Positions 1 through 13,200 are shown, numbered from the stretch's first letter. The stretch: 64,000 nt of DNA from Amphiura filiformis (GCF_039555335.1 NC_092640.1:37021569-37085568), one strand, 5' to 3'. Numbers and translations are program-made. The notes: generated by a model not told the origin, from the sequence alone.

Positions 1-117
1 TACCTAGTTTCTTTTAAAGAAAACCAGATAATCCGTGAGAGAAAAGCAGAAGCACGGCTTCGTCAGATAGCTACTGTAGAAGATGACATTTTAAGACACC
101 CTGAAGACGGATCGCAG
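1..117 (+). CDS. Unknown gene, first visible exon (partial)
   Basis: The frame is open from base 1 to the donor CAG|GTATTA, giving 39 codons. The peptide is basic and acidic in alternation (RERKAEARLRQIATVEDD), suggesting a helix or coiled coil. The true 5' boundary is outside the window. Confidence 0.6.
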
Positions 118-3100
118 GTATTATCTTACTCTCAGTTAATTCCACAGACTGACGGATACCATAAGAGTAGCGACCACAGCTTTTTTCATTATGCAAATTT
201 TGACTGCGCCACCTTCTATAGTCTTTAAAATATAGTTATCACGTGTTCATCAGAACACGGGAATCAATACTATTATCATTGTGCGCCTCAAATCATACAC
301 GCGTAGAAGTTGTTGGTCTTTTGCTCCTTTTTTTTTTATTAAGCTTGATAATTTGAAATCATTTCGTTTCAATCGGACAATAGTGAAAGGGGTATCCAAA
401 TTCGCGTGAATAAACCAGCTTTAATTCTTTCTATGTTAACATATTGTGAAGTTAATAGTTCTGAAGCTATAGGCGCATTTAAAACGGCTGTAATGATGTA
501 TACACTCTAAATTTTGCAATAATGTAGTTGTGAACAAATGGTTGAACCATTTTTTGCACCCTCTTGATGCTACGTGCTTTGAATAAACCTGTGTACATGC
601 AGTGCTAATTATGATACAATTACCATTGAATGCCCATGTGTCAAAATTAGGTTTTTGGTATTAAAAGGGCTTGTAATTGTTAGCAGACATCTTCTTTGCT
701 CTTTATACAAATTACACCATGTATTTTCGAGACAACTATGTGTTCGTGCCGAAAAGTATGCGTTTGTATTTTCCGGACAATTATGAGTTGACAATTGACA
801 CCTACGGATTTTTTATTGGATTTATATTATGATATATAGGCACTGTATGTAGACATGTTTATTCAAAGTACGTGGCATCAAGACAGTGTAACAAACGGTT
901 CAACCATTTGTTCACAACTACATTATCCGTTGTAAAATTAAGAGTGTAGCCTACATCATTGATCTCTCGTATTTGTTTCCAACAGGTGGAGAGAACGAGA
1001 CTGGACGAAGACGCACTTCATGACCACACAGATAATTGGAATGAAGTGTCTGAAACGCTGGATGCTAAAAGACTCTCTCTTATCTTAGAAATTGATGAGC
1101 CAGAAAATATCATCATGGAACAACAAGTAGGTCTAATTACAGAATATAGTGGTCACTGATACACTTTTATTTTCAAGGATTATGCCCGTTAAAAGCCCAT
1201 GACAGGAATTTAAAAGGGCATTTCGTGATCCACAGCATCATCCTCCCCACATTTCTCAAAAAAGGTTGATTTTTATACCACTGGAAACCGTTGGCTACAT
1301 AATGTTTGTGTACAAAAAATATTCTTACAGATTAATTCATTTAGCAAAAACATCGTGAAGTATGAATAACATTCTGGTACACCAGCATGAAATTACAACA
1401 CATTGTCTATTGAGCAGTGTAATACACATAATCGGAACCAACTGAAATTTTTGGAATAAGCCTTTTCCGTGGATATCTTCTTTTGTGAGTGTCACAAAAA
1501 GGATGCTAGGATCACGAAATATTCCTTTTATAATACCCGGTTGCTTATTTGTCTGTATAATTACCTTATGCGATTTGACAGTGGTTGATTAATGTTTTAC
1601 ACCAAATTCAAAACACATTTCTTATGCATTTTAAATTGCAAGTTTTCTGTTTTTCTTTTATTCCATACACCAAAGCCTCCATCAAGACCTCAACAGAAAA
1701 GCATCAAAGACTACTTAGTGCCTTCTACTACTGCCATGGGTCCAGGTATTGATGATGATGACGATGAAGATGACAATGATGACCGGTTAAATGATGATAT
1801 GACAAACCAAGGATTGGAGTCAAATAATTATGTGTTTGAAAGAGTTGGACAAAAGCAACAGATGAGCAAGTTTGGTGATGATTTAGAGGTAAGTAACAGG
1901 AATACCATATAAGTCCAGGAGACTGCCAAATATGGAATACAAGACCTTTGACCTTGGCTGTATAACAACATGTGGTGATCTAATGGGAAATTGCATACAT
2001 TAAGAAATCACATTTCTATCAAAATTGCAACTGAAAATATAATTTGGATCCATATAAATGACTAGAGCTGGTTGTTCTCTTGGGTTTGGATAATCTTAAT
2101 AATGTTGGCTGTATCCATTTGAAACCACAAACATACAAACATATCTCCATCAGTGAAGGATAGGGTGCATGTACATGTGCATACCTTGGGCGAACTTGGG
2201 TAAGGGGTTGTAATGCCAGGATGAAAGGATACAGAATGCACCCCCACACACAATTCCTGAACCAATTGCATGTGGCCAAAATGTTAATCACATGAGGCAT
2301 TGTGTGTTTAAAATGTCTTGATCTGGTAACTAAAACGGCTCCTCCAGGAAGTACCATTAGCCACAGACTTGACACCCAATAGTGCTACCAAATTACCAAT
2401 ATTAAACATTTGCTTTTATTGCACTCACATGATGATACAAAACATGACACCATGCACTCTCATCTAAACAATAAAATGAAAATTTTAATCAATTTACTTG
2501 TTATCGTACACATGATTTATATACAAATTTATATAAAATGTAACCTTGGAAAAATCTTGAAAACATTCATTTTCCAGTGATAGTTCTATGTTCAATTAGT
2601 AGCTAGATTTCTAAACATGTTGGGACTCGAAAAAACATATCGATATCAATATACTTTTGTATACCTACTAATTGAACCTTAGAATAATTATGCTTTACAA
2701 AAATATACTATTAATTTTACAGCATTATGAAGCACACAATTGTAGATTCACACAGAAGAGTTATTTTACATATTTACAGTAAACATGTTTTACTTCAAAG
2801 AAATGGTAGACAAACTATTCCATACATTAAAGTACAATAACATTTTTTTGAGAAACTACATTATTTGCCAATTACGTCTTTAGACACAATTAAAATCATT
2901 GCTTAGTTACATCACCTTTTACACACACATCCCTATTTGTAAACAGCGACAAACATAGACATGAAATTCACATTAGTTCTTACTCAAACACTCATTTGAG
3001 GGCTTTTTTCATTTTCCCCCTTACCATATGGATGTGGTTAAGTCTTTACTATCCAAGTGCTTATCACCCTACACTGGCAACTAAAGTGGCGTCTTACATC

Positions 3101-6100
3101 CAAAAACATGATATGGTTTATAGGACTTCCATGGTTCCTGTGTGTCCATTATTGTACAAATATTTTGCCAGTGTTGACAAATAACCACTACCACACACAA
3201 GCATTAAAAAATAATGCTGTTTTTCATAATAAAAGTTCATTAGAAACAGCATATACATGTACAAGGTACTATTATTGTATTAAATCTCAGTTATGGAATG
3301 TTTTAAATTTAAGGTATTGACATATTAAAATAATGATACAACCATTTTATTTCATGCTTTACAAAAAGATTGCCTTTTACACCATTTACAATATACTTAT
3401 TATCAACAAGAATATTTTCAAAGTCATGTAGTTATTAAATTACTATGGATATGGTCAAAAAGTGTAAAATTTTAAATCACATAAAAGTATTGTTTTGCGT
3501 AAAAAACATAGCCTTACACGTCAGATTCTCTATCAGCCTTCCAGCTGCATAGATGTGAACAGAAAAATCCTTACAAAAGTATTTTCAGCCTATTTTACAA
3601 GATGACCTCAATGTATGACCTTTCACACCCAACCATTACAGAACCGTTTATTATCGGATTACTACATTTGACTCAGATATTTCATGCTGATTTCTTACAT
3701 GTACCTTCAATTTATCATCCATATGTGACTATCCATCTTAAACCGCTCGTAAAGTCGGCAAATTGTATTTCGAGTTACAGTGCAAAATGTGCATAAAGGT
3801 TGTATTCATATTTTTGTAATGTTTGTCCTACATGTTTCTCATTTTAGTGTCAGTCAAACGCCAATTTTTAATCCTATTGTTGAAGAGGATAATAAGCTTA
3901 TACTTATGTATAGAGTTAGTAAATAGCCCTAGTCTTTGTTTGCTTTGGCCAAATCCTGTTCAAGTGGTGGGTTAACTAGGTCTAACAATCAACAATGAGA
4001 GGACATTCCTGAACCTCGTAGACTTGGGGATGATTTGAAGTGACCGCCAATTATGACAATTTGATATGTAATACCAGCGATGTGGAAAAAGAGAAATAAT
4101 GTAGGACTAAAATAATGTACCCTTTTACTGAAGGAGCAACGTTTAACAAGCCATAACTCAGCTTCTGGATATTGTTTGAAGTCAAATGATATGTCATTGT
4201 AAAGCTTATGATATATATTTTCTAAACACGGAAGAAAACAAAATTGACCAGGGGCCGACTTTACTGGCGTTTTGACGTGGACGGTCACATATATTCTTCT
4301 GTCGGATTATATTGTGCTACAACCATTACAGTAGCGTTTGTTATGAGATTATTACATCTGACTCAGACATCTCTTCCTGATTCCTTTCATGTACCTTTAA
4401 TTTCTCATCCAGGAATTCTTCTGTCAGATTATGTCGAGTTACAATCCCAAGTATCTGATGAAACAAACAATTAAAAAAACCAAAAGATGTTACTATTAAT
4501 ATTTACTTTTATTATTAGTTGTGTGAATTTTATTTGGCAACATAAATAATATTTACATGGCGAATTAAAAAAAAAGAATTTGGCATGGAAGCCATAGATA
4601 TCACTCACAAGGACCTTACTTTAATAGTTTGATCCGCTTAGGATTTTGTTACTGTGTGTATCAATACATTTTCTCTGTTTGCATATATTCACAAAAGCAT
4701 GTGTCTGCTGTCTGTCACGCATTCGCAATATGCAACTATATAGCACCCAACTGCATGCATGCCATTCTATATCATTACACAATGCAATGTCACTGTGTTA
4801 TTCAAGCATACTGACAAACTGCAGATAACTTGAGACCATCCAATTGTATTCAAGTAACTATAGAAAGTGATGATATCAATATATTTTGCCATATTCACTA
4901 CAAAGCATTGCAAAGGTTATACAGTGCAACCTTGTTAATATAAAATTATCTGGGCCTAAGATCTGATGTTTTGTTATTAAACAGGAATGTGTGTTATCAC
5001 ATCAAAAATATTATGCTTGAGAACAAATTTTGTATTAAGGTTATTAATTATTTTAAGCTGTTGTGATTTGGTAGTTCACAGCATCTTACGAATGGTAGTG
5101 AGCTTTGGCAAAAACTGCATTGCTCAATTCATAGCGAGTGTGTAGAAGAATTAAAATATCAGATATACTTTTATAGGTGCTGCGGTTCTTGAGTTACGTT
5201 GTAAAGAGGGCTGAAACAACACTTTTGTAAAACGTACATAACTCATTAACAATAATAAATTAAGCAAGTTTGCAAAGTATACGATTTGTAGAATGAACTT
5301 TTGCAAAAAATCAAGGTGTTATTTTCAATAATATATTGATCTAGATAATGAAAATCGATTTTTAGGTTGCTTCGACCAACAATACCTCGCTCTACCCTTA
5401 AAGAGGTCCCACTGGACAGTTTATTGTAATGTGATATTTATCAGTACTGTAAAGTGGTAATTTTGATGCTACATTTATTTTTGATATCCAAGCCACTACT
5501 GCTAAATAACAATGCATGAATATATTCTTTTTGTAGGTCATTGTCAGGAAACACAGAATTGTAAATTTGAAACCATTCCGGGAAACAGCTCAAAATTGGC
5601 AGACTGTGAAAAATTAATTGCACGAGACTTTTATAATATATGGATATCACCACAAAATATGTACTGACACATACAGACACCTTTTCAAACTTGATGGACT
5701 AGAACTAATTAGCAAAGGATGAAACACAAAGGTGCCAAATTAAAAACATGTAAAACTAAAAGACAGCAAAACTTACAAAACTTAAATTGCTTGTTAAATG
5801 CAAGGCTTGAATTGTGTTTTTTAATACATGACTTTCATATTTCTTTGCATTTTTTACTATAGTTTTGGATTCTTGCAATGTTCTGATTTCAAAACGTGTT
5901 TAAGTTGCTGCATTCTATATATAGCAAGCATTTGTTCGTAATTTAGCTTGAAAATCATAACAAATGCATCCCTAGTCATACATCTACACTAATTTAAAAT
6001 GTATTGTGCAGATAGATAGATGTTGATGATGGTCAAACAATTTTGTGGAAATGGCTAGTGGACAATGTCTGTGCTCATAGTTCACAATAAATGTTGTAGA

Positions 6101-7370
6101 TTTAGAGCATAGCAAAATGCCAGCCGTGTATCTATCGCCTGATAGAATATTAGATACCATTATTTTAAGTGGAACAACAAAATGGAGTGTATAGTTGTTA
6201 CACAGAAAAATAATGGTATGTTGTGTTGTGTCAAGCAATAGAGGTTGTGCATGAAATTATTGGCATTAGCTCTGAACAAAGGATTTGAAACGGTGTCCTT
6301 CACCGTAATCATGGCACAGTGCAGTCCATTCAATCAAATGTTGTCATCAACCTATTTGTTCGTAGTACATTTGTTATGTACATGTATGTGAGACGAACTC
6401 GCGGTAGATTGTAATCATGCTTTTGTTGAATGCATTTGAGAAGTCCGCCATATTTACGGTATGATACATCATATGCACAACCTCTATAGATACATGACTG
6501 GGTCTCAAAAGAGTACTTTTTATTGTCATTCTAGAACAGATCAAGCATAAAATCTTGTGTGGATTTTTTTTAAAACCACTTTTTATGGCAATTTGTATCA
6601 AGTTCAATACAATTAAGTCCCTCCCGTGCACAGAATTGCCAAATCCAATGAGTCCTTCATGCATGAACACTAAATGACACACAGCCGCGATGAGTATGAT
6701 TTCAGCTTGTATACCATGCACAACGCAAACAACATATTCAACAGCGCAGTTCAATATGCACCCAGCTGTACTCAATTGCCTCACAGAACATGGGCAAAAA
6801 CCAATGAAATTAAAGAAAAAAACATTAAATATGAAAAAGGTTTTTAACATAAGTCTCCACATACATAAATGACAGCCAGTGAAAAAATTTCACTGACCAT
6901 CCAGGATTTGGACCTGGGACCTTTGGATCAACGGACCGATGCTCTGCCAACTGAGCTAATGAGTCAGATGGAGAAGAGCAGTTTTGTTATTATCTATAGG
7001 CCAGCAGTTCAATGCCTGCAGTTCAAAAAACATTAACTGTTTAAAACAAATTTTAAATAAAAAATGTACAGATTCCCCACTATGTATGACATTATAACAC
7101 TATACAAATGCATTTCTGTTTGATTTCTAGTGGGATTTTGCCGACATATCGCAGCAATACGATGATGAAGACGAGGAGAACAAATGGCATACAGCACGCC
7201 AAGATGATTTCACAGGTTGGGATGATGATGATAGAATCATACAAGAAGTAGATGCTGAATTAAACGGTGGTTTATCAGACGATTCACTGGAATTTGAAGA
7301 TGAAATAGAGCTTGGGAGAGATCCTAATGAACTATGGTATGATCCAGACACAGAAGTGGTATCTAATTGA
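1..7370 (+). CDS. 3' part of an unrecognised spliced gene encoding an acidic protein
   Basis: Four exons (1-117, 986-1126, 1676-1888, 7131-7370) join with every junction in phase 0, each with AG/GT borders, giving 236 residues and a TGA stop at 7368-7370. The first visible exon is open at the window edge, so the N-terminal part and the start lie outside. The product is hydrophilic, with no membrane segment or signal peptide. The first two exons are charged and probably helical (many E, R, K). The third has a run of aspartates (GIDDDDDEDDNDDRLNDD). The last is rich in D and E and contains three W residues in acidic settings. I do not recognise the family. The consistent phases and acidic, low-hydrophobicity coding bias support a real gene. 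It converges with CLCN6, whose last resolved exon is 6.5 kb away. Confidence 0.7.
492..962. mobile_element. Foldback MITE in intron of the unknown gene
   Basis: The arm at about 492-604 is matched in reverse complement by about 838-960. Both arms contain the inverted pair TTGTGAACAAATGGTTGAAC / GTTCAACCATTTGTTCACAA and a shared CTTTGAATAAAC-like block. No coding sequence is seen. The right arm ends about 25 bases before the exon at 986. Confidence 0.7.
986..1126 (+). CDS. Unknown gene, second visible exon
   Basis: The acceptor is a pyrimidine tract ending TTTCCAACAG|GTGGAG and the donor CAA|GTAGGT. The 47 codons encode a charged peptide (VERTRLDEDALHDHTDNW at its start). The acceptor lies only about 25 bases after the end of a foldback element. 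Confidence 0.65.
1209..1537. mobile_element. MITE with TTTCGTGATCC termini
   Basis: The left end has AAGGGCATTTCGTGATCC followed by AGCATCATCC. The right end carries the reverse complement GGATGCTAGGATCACGAAAT. The termini are about 35 bases long with some divergence. It lies in the intron between exons 1126 and 1676. Confidence 0.6.
1676..1888 (+). CDS. Unknown gene, third visible exon
   Basis: The acceptor is ACCAAAG|CCTCC and the donor GAG|GTAAGT, a strong consensus. The 71 codons start with a Pro/Ser-rich stretch (PPSRPQQKS), then an aspartate run, then a mixed polar region ending KFGDDLE. The ORF extends upstream through an intronic ATG at 1592, but the splice acceptor is the better boundary. 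Confidence 0.7.
3964..4165. repeat. Dispersed repeat, copy 1
   Basis: From AAGTGGTGGGTTAAC through GGGGATGATTTGAAGTGACC to CATAACTC, this matches 52394-52592 in the same orientation with scattered substitutions. No coding capacity or terminal repeats were recognised. Confidence 0.7.
6893..6967 (-). tRNA. tRNA-like sequence, probably a SINE head or tRNA pseudogene
   Basis: On the minus strand a 75-base cloverleaf is visible. CTGAC/GTCAG form most of the acceptor stem, GCTC/GAGC the D stem, and CCAGG TCCAAAT CCTGG the T arm. The anticodon stem pairs poorly, so the anticodon is unclear. I favour a tRNA-derived repeat over a working gene. Confidence 0.5.
7131..7370 (+). CDS. Unknown gene, terminal exon
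   Basis: The acceptor is TTTGATTTCTAG|TGGGAT, after a 5.2 kb intron. The 79 codons and TGA encode a strongly acidic tail (QQYDDEDEENKW, TGWDDDDRIIQEVD, DPNELWYDPDTEVVSN). Its start is in phase with the preceding exon. No clear AATAAA signal was identified just downstream. Confidence 0.65.
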   Translation, partial: WDFADISQQYDDEDEENKWHTARQDDFTGWDDDDRIIQEVDAELNGGLSDDSLEFEDEIELGRDPNELWYDPDTEVVSN

Positions 7371-9516
7371 TGTATCTATAGGGAAAGAAATCCAATTTGA
7401 CTAAGGATTTTTTTACTCCATGGATATAAGTGACTTCTTATGGAGGGAAACCAGAGGGGGAACTCCCTGGCAAGTGGCGAACAATTTTGTTGAAAATTGG
7501 CCACATAATGCCTATGTTCACTGTAAAAAATGTATAAATTCCTTTTAATCAAGGCATTTATCTTATTTTATAAGCAAGGAAAACAATTGCTAATCATACT
7601 TAACAGGCATAATTCAGTGAACTAATATTGCTATTTAAAAATCTCAGACAAAAGTGTATGTGCCGAGCGTTGTGTCAAATGCATATGCGGACATAAGCTC
7701 TGACATAAGCGACTACATGTACATGTAGCTGCCCAGTAACAACATTGCATGGTGTGATTGGTTTATTCTTTTTCGAGTTGTGCGTAGTTTACAATGTCAT
7801 ATGAATGTGAAATGCTTGTCGATGCACTTTTTACATTTAAATTGTCCATGCCGGGTCCGAGATTTAAATATAGCAACAGCAAATAAGCTCTACAATGGTC
7901 GTGTATATATTTTTTGTACATGAGATCATACATGTTTACATGTGTAAGAAAAGTAAGTTTGTAAATAGTGGATATTATCCATGAGAAAGAGGGAAAATCA
8001 AATTTAATAGGTGCATATAGGCAACTCATAATATGCAGTAGATTTCTTTAAATTCACATAAATATGAATCAAAGTACTATTACATGCATGCATGCAAAAG
8101 ATGTGAAAACCTGAGAAAGCATCTATCAATATAAGATATTTTATTTTGTTCTCAGCAGTTTTAGTCAGCTTCACTCTCTTTTCAATTGAAATAAATTCAA
8201 AATAGACTTGCTTCCACTAAATCCTTGGCATTAAATGAAATGGCTGTTATAAAAAGTAAACAAATGTTTATTTGTTTATTTGAGTTTTGTTGGCGCTTTC
8301 AACTATTTGCGGCATTATCTACACTGGTACTTTGTACTATCAATTATTCGGACAATTACTATGTAATGTCACGGCTGTTTGATGTGATCATTTATCAGTT
8401 TTTCAAACAAAATATCATGTATAACCCAATTTTAGGCTTAAACAGCAAAAAAGCGATATCATGCTAATGTATACAGATGCTTTTGAGTCATTTTCATCTT
8501 TAAATTTCCCCTCTTTTACAAAATTATTCATATTTTTAAGCCTTTTGGATATAAAATGTAGCTATTTATGACAAAATTGGTGGCGCTATTTAGTTACTAA
8601 AAGTTACTCTTTCAAGCTTTAAATACAACCAATTTATTTATATTTTTTGAAGAAATATGTTTATAAAATTTCTTTGCTGCTTGTTTCACCTATTCCATTT
8701 GTTTTAAATGCAGTATTAATCACCTACCCCTTGCAAATGAAGAAATATGATTTAGGATAAATAGCGCCATCTATAGTTTGCATTTAGTTAATAATGAAGC
8801 CAATTCTATATACATCAAACAACCGTGATGTATAATGAATCATAATTAATACTGAAAGCTGGTAAATTGGCAACTTTACAATCATGGAGAAGGAAACTGA
8901 AAGACCCTGAGTAAAAATGTGAGAGTGAGGGTGATGAACACCAATTATACATGAACTCTGCTCCCAAAAGTAAACCAATTATTATTATTCCTGGATTAAC
9001 TAAAAAGACAATTTTTCAAAACTCATTTACTGAAGACAAATCACAAAATTATTGCTTTTCTGAATGTCACAAATTAATTTTGTACAGAATGTATACACAG
9101 ATTCTGATCTAGCTATGAAAGAATTTTATAAAATTGTATAAAATATTTTATACGATATGTGTAATAAAACTGAAATCACACCTAATAAAGCCAATGTGTA
9201 TTGTATATAATTTCAGTATTTTAATAATATTGAAGATTATGCACTAGATCCAAGGAAGTGATGATGTGGTCAAGGAGGAGATAATCCTCTATGACTTCTC
9301 AAATTTGACTTAACTCCGTCCATGCTGGTGTCAACTGTAGACGACATTTTTTTTTAATTCTAAAAAATTCTGAAGAAAGCATTACAATGAGTACAAGCAC
9401 AAGCTCAGTGGTTCTTCAGATAGCTCTTGTTGATATTGAGAAAATATCTCAAAACTTGGACCTTTTATATTGAAGCCTGTGGCAAGCACCCAGCAAACTT
9501 GATACACTTTGGCAGG

Positions 9517-9890
9517 ACCGGAATTATTGGGCCAGATGGGCCCAGGCCCAGGGCCCCCAAATTTAGGGGGCCTCACAAATTGCCCTGTGCATCTTCCTTT
9601 TAAGCCCGAAAAATAAAATGGTTTTTTTTGCCAAAATGGGGTAAAATTGCAAAATGTTGTGAGCTTCACACACACTGGCCCATTATATAGCAAAATTGAC
9701 CTTCATTTTGGGCAAAGATAGTCATAGTCAAACATCTATGCTTGTCTCACTCAAAATTGTAACGCTCATCCAGCCACCACTGACCAAAACTTGGTCACTT
9801 GAGTGCACATGCCTTCCTCAAGGTGAGTTTGGAGCCTCCAAATTTTGGCCTGGCTCAGGGCCTCCAAAAAGGTAAATCCAGCCCTGCATT
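9517..9890. mobile_element. Possible hAT-type MITE
   Basis: The left end contains AGGACCGGAATTATTGGGCC and the right end GGTAAATCCAGCCCTG. In reverse complement these resemble each other loosely. Internal GGGCCCCCAAATTTAGGGGG and CCTCCAAATTTTGGCC blocks are also inverted. Boundaries are approximate. Confidence 0.4.
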
Positions 9891-10647
9891 TTGGTCAGTG
9901 TTATAGAAATAAGACACATCCTAATTCTGAATTCAACAGCAATTCATGGCATTACCTGTTGTTGATTTGTGTCACAAAATCTGGACCAATGTGACATTAC
10001 AATTTTTTGCAATTTTAGTTCAGACTTGTGTAAAATTGATGAGGGGCAGTAGATTTCTAACCCAAACAAGGGCCTTAATGGCCCTTGAAGATGTTGGCTT
10101 ATTTCAAGCACTGTTCTCAAATCAATGATTGTCAATATCGTACTGCACACTCCACAGGTATTAGAGTATCGAGTGGGCAAGGTCACTTTGACTACTGAGA
10201 TGTGCCATGTTAAAAATTGGGTCATCTGCCTTTTAAGAGAACACACAGAAGATCTAAAACCTTCGGCTTACTGAGCTGGTTGCCAACTAAGTTCAGTCTG
10301 AATTGTGAGCCAAATAATCAAAAAATTTGCCCAATTTTTCTCTTAGCCATTGGTTTCTATGAGACAGGAAACTACCTGTGAGAAGCCACTGTTGAAAAGT
10401 CGCCCAATTTGTTTCTTAACCATTTGTATTATGGGATAGAAAATAGACAAAATTCACCCAATTGGGCTACCAAATCATGTGTCTAGCAACCCTACATGGT
10501 ATATCCCCTAGTGACTTACTCAAGTATAACAAGGTATCTCTATCTGTATCCTCATCAATTGCCAGACAACACAAGGCTTACTGGATAAAAGGAATCTGTT
10601 ATATGTTATCCATTTACAGATGTTCTTATTTCGGAGAACATAGAATG

Positions 10648-10823
10648 AGCTATTCCAGTTGAAATTCGTACACCCCCTATAGAAGACATGACCTTAATCT
10701 TCCACATAGTGAGTGTGAATTTCAAATGGGGTTACTTGAGACTCCATTTAAACCCACCCCTCATTCGGATGTTTAAGGTCATGTCTTAAATAGGGGGTGT
10801 ATGGATTTCAACTGGAATAGCCC
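10648..10823. mobile_element. Palindromic MITE, GCTATTCCAGTTGAAAT family
   Basis: Nearly the whole 176 bases is a palindrome. It starts GCTATTCCAGTTGAAAT and ends ATTTCAACTGGAATAGCC. The arms share the ACACCCCCTAT / ATAGGGGGTGT block and CATGACCTTAA. Related copies are at 15058-15232, 14373-14634, 19765-20039 and 35826-35914. Confidence 0.75.
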
Positions 10824-11710
10824 AAGGTACAAGGTGATCATAAATCCAGGGGATTGACATACATCCAGCGGATTTATCAGTTTGAAATCTAGAATAAACT
10901 TGGATCATAACAACAACAGTTTGAACTTATCCTTGGTTTAGGTATCAACTGGGACAATGAACAGTGATTTCCCCAAGTTTTTACCGAATTGTGGAGACCT
11001 GGATGAAACACACACTAAAAAAAAAAATAAATTGAAAAAAAAAAACATGCAGCAGAAATTACATGCATGTTCTATCCCTAACCAGATTTTAAATTCACTC
11101 TGGCTTTGTAGTAAGGTAGTTAAATAATGATGAATGCCATTTTATAGCAAATATGCAAATGAAGTTCATGCAGATCACATGTTCTCGAGGTGCCAGGTTC
11201 TAGATGCAATGAGTCGGCCAAAATGCCTCCACCCTGACGTGCATCATTCTAACAATAGGGAATTTCACTTGGACATGGAGGAAATTTTTTTTAAACAAAG
11301 TGTAATTTGACTGACTGCCAACCCTCCAACAAGATGCATCACTAATTATGCTGCACCCATTCCCAGAAATTGGACGCACACCAAATTTATGCAAATGAGC
11401 TACTAAATTAGCATATTTTGCGATAAAAACCTACTAGAATTTGTATACGCCTTACCAGTTCCAAGAAATTTCACTCGCAACCTCGGATGGAAGGACAGAA
11501 TGACGGATGGATGTATAAAAATGACTATACCTCATCATATTTATTAAGAAATCCCAACATCTCATTGGTCAATAATTGCACCAGCCCCATAGAGCAGTAT
11601 TTTGACCACTAAAATATGAATCTTGAGACAAGAGAATTGAAAGTTTTGGTTCCCAAATGTGTTGAAGCCAACACAGAAGTGGGTTCACTAAAGTTTGGCC
11701 TGGGTAGGGA

Positions 11711-11982
11711 TCAGGCCCGTAGCCAGGATTTTTTGTGGGGGCGGTGCTGATTTTGAAAAAGACTTTTTTCCACGGGGGTGGGGCAGTTTGTGAAAAGTGG
11801 ACCTTCTCCCTCAAATCTGGATCTTTTTTGATCAAAAAAGCTTTAATGGTCTGATTTTATGGCTCACTATGCTCGCAAATTCTTAAAATTTGGGACTTTT
11901 TGTATACTTTTGCAAATTTGGGGTGGGGGCACCACCCCCCTGCACCCCCCCCCTGCACCCCCCCCCCCCTGGCTACGGCTCT
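11711..11982. mobile_element. hAT-type MITE with GGTAGGGA target duplication
   Basis: The left end reads CAGGCCCGTAGCCAGG and the right end CCTGGCTACGG. The 8-base flank GGTAGGGA is present at 11703-11710 and 11983-11990. No coding region. The interior has several C-rich runs. Confidence 0.65.
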
Positions 11983-13200
11983 GGTAGGGATGTGCTGATG
12001 AGAATTTGGAAGTGGACCCATCCATTTTCCAATTTTCTAAGAACTTTGGACCCATCTCTATACCAAGTTTTTGTCAAATTTAGAAACTTTTGCATGGCTA
12101 CAGTTTAGTAAAATTGGGAAATTTTTCAGTGAAAAAATTGTAAAATATTGACCAAAATTGTCCTTGAAAAAGGGGTCAATGATATACCAAAATGGCAGAA
12201 ATTGTGACCCATGTGTGCTACACATCGCCATAATGGTCATTTGTACTGAGTACAATCCAAGCCAACTCACACTGAATGATCGCACTACTACGCCCATACA
12301 TGATGTTACCCATGATACCCATTTTGTGGCACCAGTTTTTGCAGTAAAAAATGTGGTAAATTAAAGAAATGTGTATTTTGAACATTTTTCCTATTTTAGT
12401 AAAATTAAATGAAACAAATCAACTGCTCTTATACAGTACAAGATTAATACTACTTGTGCAGCGAAAAAAACAGTCCAAATGGTTAACTTGTGCAAATTGT
12501 CTCTAAAAACTGAAAATCTTTAAAAAAAACCTGAATAAAAACCAAACAAAATCCCTATGTAGCTAACAAAGTACTACTGCTGCTTTTGTATTGAAGTAAC
12601 ACATAAATCCAGACCTGGGATTTGATATTTTGTCCATGTTGCCTAAAATTCCAGGTCTCAGATGAACCCTTGTAAAATGTCTACAGGGATGCAGTAAGAG
12701 AAAATCATGCTTATTAGAGGGTTTAGCACCAGAAGGTTCTATCAGCCATAGCTGCCCCATAGATATTTTGATCATTCCTCAGATTCTACATTAATATTGT
12801 ACACATAATATGACACCGGGCAGCTATTGCAGATAGGACTTTCTTGCCATAAACCCTCAAAGTGATGGTCAAGATACACACTTCTTTATTATACTAGGAA
12901 TTTCATTTGTCACGCTATGTCAGGCTGTGTTCATTCAACTGAAATTTCCACTGTAATTCCGGTCCTTTGTTTGATAGAGGGCAGTAGCAGAAATTAGTAA
13001 GAGCCTGAAGCTGGATACAGCTCAGTACCGTGCTCTCCTATATTTGACAATAGTACACCATTGCATTGTGTCATCATGGGCCTTAATATGGCATGTAGCC
13101 TAAAGTTAAAAGTTAAATCCTTCACAAGCATTTCGCCCATTGGGCGGCGCCTATCTCCGTTTCATAACCCTAGGCCACATGTCTGCAAGCAGAAAAGCTA

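Larger units (their letters stand above)
1889..7130 (+). other. 5.2 kb intron of the unknown gene
   Basis: Mostly AT-rich sequence with no convincing exon. It contains a repeat with a second copy at 52.4 kb (3964-4165), two related direct repeats (3631-3722 and 4320-4412) and a tRNA-like sequence (6893-6967). I see nothing else in it. Confidence 0.55.

Noticed and set aside
2019-2375. 118-codon minus-strand ORF in the intron of the unknown gene
   Set aside because: No splice sites, no family resemblance, and composition like the surrounding AT-rich intron.
6374-6862. 162-codon minus-strand ORF, one of the longest in the window
   Set aside because: It lies wholly in an intron; the N-terminal part is low-complexity hydrophobic and no domain is visible. 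Likely a chance ORF.
9240-9300. HIITSLDLVHNLQYY reading as the missing CLCN6 last exon
   Set aside because: The resemblance to the ClC-6 end is limited to HN and a following aromatic residue, and no fitting acceptor gives the right phase.
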